This document shows, piece by piece, positions 47,476 to 64,000 of a DNA stretch of 64,000 bases (within the stretch, counting starts at the first letter, position 1; each line of letters opens with the position of its first letter). Source of the stretch: Amorphochlora amoebiformis (Eukaryota; Cercozoa; Chlorarachniophyceae); NCBI GenBank assembly GCA_054601695.1, contig BAAHQB010000029.1, forward strand, positions 806,001-870,000, in the 5' to 3' direction. The position numbers and the translations under genes were made by a program. The notes under the pieces are model-generated. The model saw only the letters and a list, made by a program, of their open reading frames with translations. It made no database searches and was not told the DNA's origin.

Positions 47476-47649
47476 AGTACATATATCCACACGTACTTGC
47501 ATATAATGTACATACATACATATATTATGCATACATACGTAACATATATATATACACATATATATACATATAGATGGATGAATAGCGAATCTTCGTCAAC
47601 CTCAAACGGAAGCAAGTCGAGCTTAAGCAGGGCATCTCTCTCGCTGTAG
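39375..47649 (+). CDS. SLC10A7: SLC10A7-type transporter (bile acid:Na+ symporter family, member 7)
   Basis: Sixteen exons join in phase to 380 residues: 39375-39524, 39616-39698, 39774-39816, 39934-40020, 40161-40226, 40328-40421, 40712-40764, 41072-41137, 41775-41847, 43166-43224, 43782-43832, 44779-44847, 45081-45150, 45827-45891, 46225-46262 and 47574-47649 (TAG). Diagnostic stretches: [41 protein letters not shown] followed by [68 protein letters not shown] and ILLGSCLV. These fit SLC10A7 over its whole length, including about ten hydrophobic membrane segments. The animal protein sits in secretory-pathway and plasma membranes and affects calcium handling and glycosaminoglycan synthesis; it is not known to carry bile acids. 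Intron 1 ends with a TACTAAC-like branch site (ttactaac at 39599-39606). Introns 9-15 carry the large repeats. The Ser-rich tail ([15 protein letters not shown]) is longer than the animal C-terminus. Confidence 0.95.
42165..43112. repeat. ~950-bp polypyrimidine tract in SLC10A7 intron 9
   Basis: Almost unbroken C/T on the + strand (sense pyrimidine), with sparse g in words such as ctgctct and tcggtct. Intron 9 (41848-43165) also has TA blocks. Ser/Leu-rich frames of up to 300 codons on the + strand and Arg/Glu-rich frames on the minus strand are artefacts. Confidence 0.95.
43815..44330 (+). repeat. Five copies of the end of SLC10A7 exon 11 with its donor
   Basis: Exon 11 ends ...ctttcttttcctctctatg before gtctggacaatcactt. 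This edge plus ~65 bp of intron recurs near 43922, 44018, 44142 (partly changed) and 44232, after the real one at about 43818. Units are ~95-110 bp, and each keeps the TATG/GTCTGG donor. Unlike the other arrays, the spacers are unique sequence (attcacaccttattgaatct, gtaccctaacatgcacttat), not (TA)n. Confidence 0.93.
45690..46025 (+). repeat. Duplicated edges of SLC10A7 exon 14
   Basis: The acceptor plus most of exon 14 (gatatattaggtgactcatc ... cctcttttaatatat) is present at about 45704-45768 and again, complete, at 45815-45891. The donor edge (caccctctccaggtttctta) occurs at 45880-45899 and again at 45988-46007. The real exon is therefore flanked by a 5'-edge copy on one side and a 3'-edge copy on the other. 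Confidence 0.93.
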
Positions 47650-48374
47650 GTGTATAGCCATTTGTAATCATAGGTTCTACTGGTTAACTTTGCGTCTCAA
47701 ACTTTGCGTCTCAAACTTTGCCGCTGATGTACGGACGTTACTGTCTAGATCGCGGCCGTATCGTGGTAATCAATCGTTCGAGTAAAACTTAAAAAGTCCT
47801 CTGAACTTTCTGTTACTAGTATCTGGAGTATTATGAACTGGTACGCATTTAATGTTGATAGCTCAAGCTAGAACTTCTAGAACTTTACTGAATTTCTACA
47901 AACTCATCCACAAACTTTCATGTACTCTACTAGTAAAGCACAACGTATTCTGGTTATTAATTCCAGGTATACTATTTACTGAATTTCTACTTAACCTAGT
48001 TAAATCAGTCTCACAGCGACTCGCACTAGCACCTAGGCTGACTCAGCTCTTACATCTAGAATAATTTGTTTGACTTGTTTCTGGTGATGATAAGGCAAAG
48101 AAATCGACCATTCAAGACTGTCTAGATTTTATTAAGCGGCCGAAAGCCAATGAGAGTGTAGACTTTACTGGGTCCCTAAGTTTACATTTAATTTGCATGT
48201 GGATATATATAGCACATACTCTTTAATGTATAAGTAGTTTGTATAATATAACTAGTATTTGTCATAAATACATACCCTTGACAGACTCATTTATATTCAC
48301 GTAATGTGAAAAAGTATATATTCATTTTATTAGATATAAAGTATATGTGAGAGTATAATATATATTGTATATAC

Positions 48375-48431
<57 letters not shown>

Positions 48432-48450
48432 TAATGCAATGAAGTTATAC
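47650..48450. other. Spacer between convergent SLC10A7 and NOM1
   Basis: Unique AT-rich sequence with no convincing exon. It should hold the SLC10A7 3' untranslated region and the last NOM1 exon or 3' end. A minus-strand aataaa (about 48132-48137) is a candidate NOM1 poly(A) signal. A 70-codon plus-strand frame (47852-48064) has no recognisable features. Confidence 0.5.
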
Positions 48451-61530
<13,080 letters not shown>

Positions 61531-61544
61531 TACATATGTGTATA

Positions 61545-61654
<110 letters not shown>

Positions 61655-61759
61655 CAGCTACGATATATCAAAAAGATTAGCGCTATCCCTGCTACGACAA
61701 ATAAATCTAATATGATTATATGACATAAAGATACGTATTATTTTACAACTTAGGACGTC

Positions 61760-62182
61760 GGGTTTGGGTTAGGGTTAGCGTTAAGTTAGATTTAGAGTAG
61801 GGTTAGGGTTAGAATTAAGGTTAGGGTTAGAGTTAGTGCGTCGGGTTAAGGTTAGGATCAGATTATTCAGCATGTCTTAGTCCGAGGACCATTGACTCGG
61901 TTAGGGTTAGGGTTAGGGTTAGAATTAAGGTTAGGGTTAGGGTTAGGGGTGTAAGGGTTAGGGTTAGGATCAGATTATTCAGCATGTCTTAGTGCGAGGA
62001 CCATTGACTCGGTTAGGGTTAGGGTTAGGGTTAGAATTAAGGTTAGGGTTAGGGCTAGTGGTGTAAGGGATAGGGTTAGGATCAGAATATTCAGCATGTC
62101 TTAGTCCGAGGACCATTGACTCGGTTAGGGTTAGGGTTAGGGTTAGGGTTAGGGTTAGGGTTAGGGTTAGGGTTAGGGATAT
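61760..62182. repeat. Telomere-like TTAGGG array with three copies of the linked motif
   Basis: Imperfect ttaggg units are interrupted by three copies (about 61855-61900, 61969-62013 and 62081-62126) of gatcagattattcagcatgt followed by cttagtccgaggaccattga ctcgg, spaced ~113 bp. The last copy is followed by eight or nine clean units. Confidence 0.93.
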
Positions 62183-62341
62183 GGGTATTCTCACTCCCTC
62201 CTCTTTCGTTACTTTTTCCCGTCTTCCTGACCCAGTTTTTCTCTCTCTCCTCCTCTGTATTTCCTTCCCCTCTAACCTCTTCCTCTCCACCTACACCCTT
62301 CCTCTCTCTCCCTTTCCTTCTCTCTCTCTCTCTCTCTCCAG

Positions 62342-62497
62342 ATTTTTTTAAAATTTCTTTCATTTTTCGTCATATTTGCCTTCTGTATCCAAGCCTTGAG
62401 CTGCGATGTGCCTGTGGTGCCCGACCCGACGGTTGAAGTTCCGCCTGGAAGTTATTTTGATGATTTGGTTATCGATGGTGTTGTTGGCGATTATTAG
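62342..62497 (+). CDS. Possible exon with a hydrophobic, signal-like start
   Basis: After a long pyrimidine run ending in ccag, the frame reads IFLKFLSFFVIFAFCIQALS and then an acidic stretch with Pro (CDVPVVPDPTVEVPPGSYFD...) to TAG at 62495-62497. The profile is that of a signal peptide followed by a short secreted segment, but there is no ATG in the exon and no upstream exon was identified. Chance translation of T-rich sequence is a real alternative. Confidence 0.25.
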   Translation: MFLKFLSFFVIFAFCIQALSCDVPVVPDPTVEVPPGSYFDDLVIDGVVGDY

Positions 62498-62559
62498 TGT
62501 TGGTTATTGACGTCTGGTATGAACTTTCACTCGTTCTAAGAGTATTACCCCCCCGAGGT

Positions 62560-62846
62560 TGCTATATACTACGTGCCGGATATGAGTATGGCTATGTGTG
62601 TATGTCTGGAGATTGAGAAATGGATATGTGGGTGTGTGTGTATGCATGTCTGTGGGTGTGTATATGTGAATGTGTGCGGGCATGTATGTATGTGTATGTG
62701 TGTGGGCATGTATGGATATACTTAGGAAGAGGCCGTAACAACGTGTATATGCATGTGTGTGTGTTTGTGTGGGTGCGTGTGTATGCATGTATGTATATAT
62801 AATGCACGTATATATATATATTATATTATATTATATTATATTATAT

Positions 62847-62885
<39 letters not shown>

Positions 62886-62930
62886 ATATATGCATACGTA
62901 GATACACGTATTCAAGTATCATATAATACA
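62560..62930. other. GT-rich and TATAT-rich simple sequence
   Basis: (tgtg)n-like sequence (62595-62790) followed by a short ttata pentanucleotide array (62820-62852) and (TA)n. No gene seen. Confidence 0.7.
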
Positions 62931-62934
62931 ACGG

Positions 62935-64000
62935 AATATACTTAACCCAGGGTTCATGCATCATATAATATAATAAAATATGCTTAGCCTTGGGTTCATG
63001 CATCATATAAAATAATAAAATATACTTAGCCTTGGGCTTACATATCATATAAAATAATGGAACATACTTAGCCTTGAGTTCATGCATCATATAAAATAAT
63101 GAAATATACTTAGCCTTGAGTTCATGCATCATATAAAATAATGAAATATACTTAACCTTGGGTTTACGTATCATGTAAAATAATGAAATATACTTAACCT
63201 TGGGTTTACATATCATATAAAATAATGGAACATACTTAGCCTTGAGTTCATGCATCATATAAAATATTGAAATATACTTAACCTTGGGTTCGTGTATCAC
63301 ATAAAATAGTGGAACATACTTAGCCTTGGTTCATGCACCATATAAAATATTGAAATATACTTAGCCTTGGGCTTACGTATCATATAAAATAATAAAATAT
63401 ACTTAACCTTGGGTTTACGTATCATGTAAAATAATGAAATATACTTAACCTTGGGTTTACATATCATATAAAATAATGGAACATACTTAGCCTTGAGTTC
63501 ATGCATCATATAAAATATTGAAATATACTTAACCTTGGGTTCGTGTATCACATAAAATAGTGGAACATACTTAGCCTTGGTTCATGCACCATATAAAATA
63601 TTGAAATATACTTAGCCTTGGGCTTACGTATCATATAAAATAATGAAATATACTTAACCTTGGGCTTACGTATCATGTAAAATAATGAAATATACTTAAC
63701 CTTGGGTTTACATATCATATAAAATAATAAAATATACTTAGCCTTGGTTCATGCATCATATAAAATATTGAAATATACTTAGCCTTGGGCTTACGTATCA
63801 TATAAAATAATGAAATATACTTAACCTTGGGTTCGTGTATCATATAAAATAATGGAACATACTTAGCCTTGGTTCATGCACCATATAAAATATTGAAATA
63901 TACTTAACCTTGGGTTTACGTATCATATAAAATAATAAAATATACTTAACCTTGGGTTCGTGTATCACATAAAATAATGGAACATACTTAGCCTTGGGCT
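62935..64000. repeat. 42-bp satellite with higher-order structure, continuing off the right edge
   Basis: About 25 units of the type ttagccttgggttcatgcat catataaaataatgaaatatac. Variation falls into types (cttacgtatcatg, cttacatatcat, ttcgtgtatcac, ttcatgcaccat). Blocks of six units (~251 bp) recur: 63161-63390 is nearly the same as 63412-63640. Because 42 is divisible by three, a 14-residue repeat frame stays open on the minus strand, but units with one missing g (ccttggttcatg) break it. Confidence 0.95.

Noticed and set aside
61979-62436. LTLTLT/PNPNPN frames
   Set aside because: Translations of telomere-like repeats and adjacent CT sequence.
62884-63551. Minus-strand 14-residue repeat protein (FYMMHELKAKYISL type)
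   Set aside because: A 42-bp satellite; single-base deletions in some units break the frame, and variation is not codon-biased.

Overview
The window is nuclear DNA from a eukaryote with spliceosomal introns and the standard genetic code (TAA and TAG end the two genes whose stops are clearest). Interstitial arrays are of the TTAGGG/CCCTAA type. Gene content (a membrane-anchored UDP-glycosyltransferase, an amphiphysin/BIN-like BAR-SH3 protein, SLC10A7, NOM1) would suit an animal or a unicellular relative of animals, but nothing here fixes the species. Most of the window is non-coding. Introns are packed with (TA)n microsatellites, long polypyrimidine/polypurine tracts and telomere-like repeats, so exons of 20-150 bp sit as small islands of mixed composition.

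Five genes can be rebuilt exon by exon by matching splice sites, reading phase and family motifs. (1) + strand, 3299 to at least 16222: a homocysteine S-methyltransferase-like protein, 3' end unresolved. (2) - strand, 34533 to 17337: a complete UDP-glucuronosyl/glycosyltransferase with signal peptide, C-terminal membrane anchor and KxKxx tail. (3) - strand, 39247 to 35888: a BAR-SH3 protein of the amphiphysin/BIN type. (4) + strand, 39375 to 47649: SLC10A7 in 16 exons. (5) - strand, 61360 to about 48451: the C-terminal half of NOM1/Sgd1 (region before MA3 plus MA3), with its N-terminus outside the window or hidden in repeats. Genes 3 and 4 are divergent with only 127 bp between start codons. 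Genes 1/2 and 4/5 are convergent. Genes 2 and 3 are in tandem. The first 3.2 kb holds only weak coding candidates. The last 2.6 kb is telomere-like arrays, a possible small exon and a 42-bp satellite running off the end.

The most unusual feature is architectural. In all genes except the BAR-SH3 gene, one edge of an exon, together with its splice site, has been tandemly copied into the neighbouring intron, usually with (TA)n spacers. Examples are 14 copies of a methyltransferase exon end (9900-11085), 10 copies of a NOM1 exon end (59815-60775) and about 10 copies of another (50840-51480). Full-length exons remain intact at one end of each array. A second notable element is a ~46-bp non-telomeric motif that recurs beside telomere-like arrays at three distant places. 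The five genes do not form an obvious pathway; they are ordinary housekeeping and metabolic neighbours.
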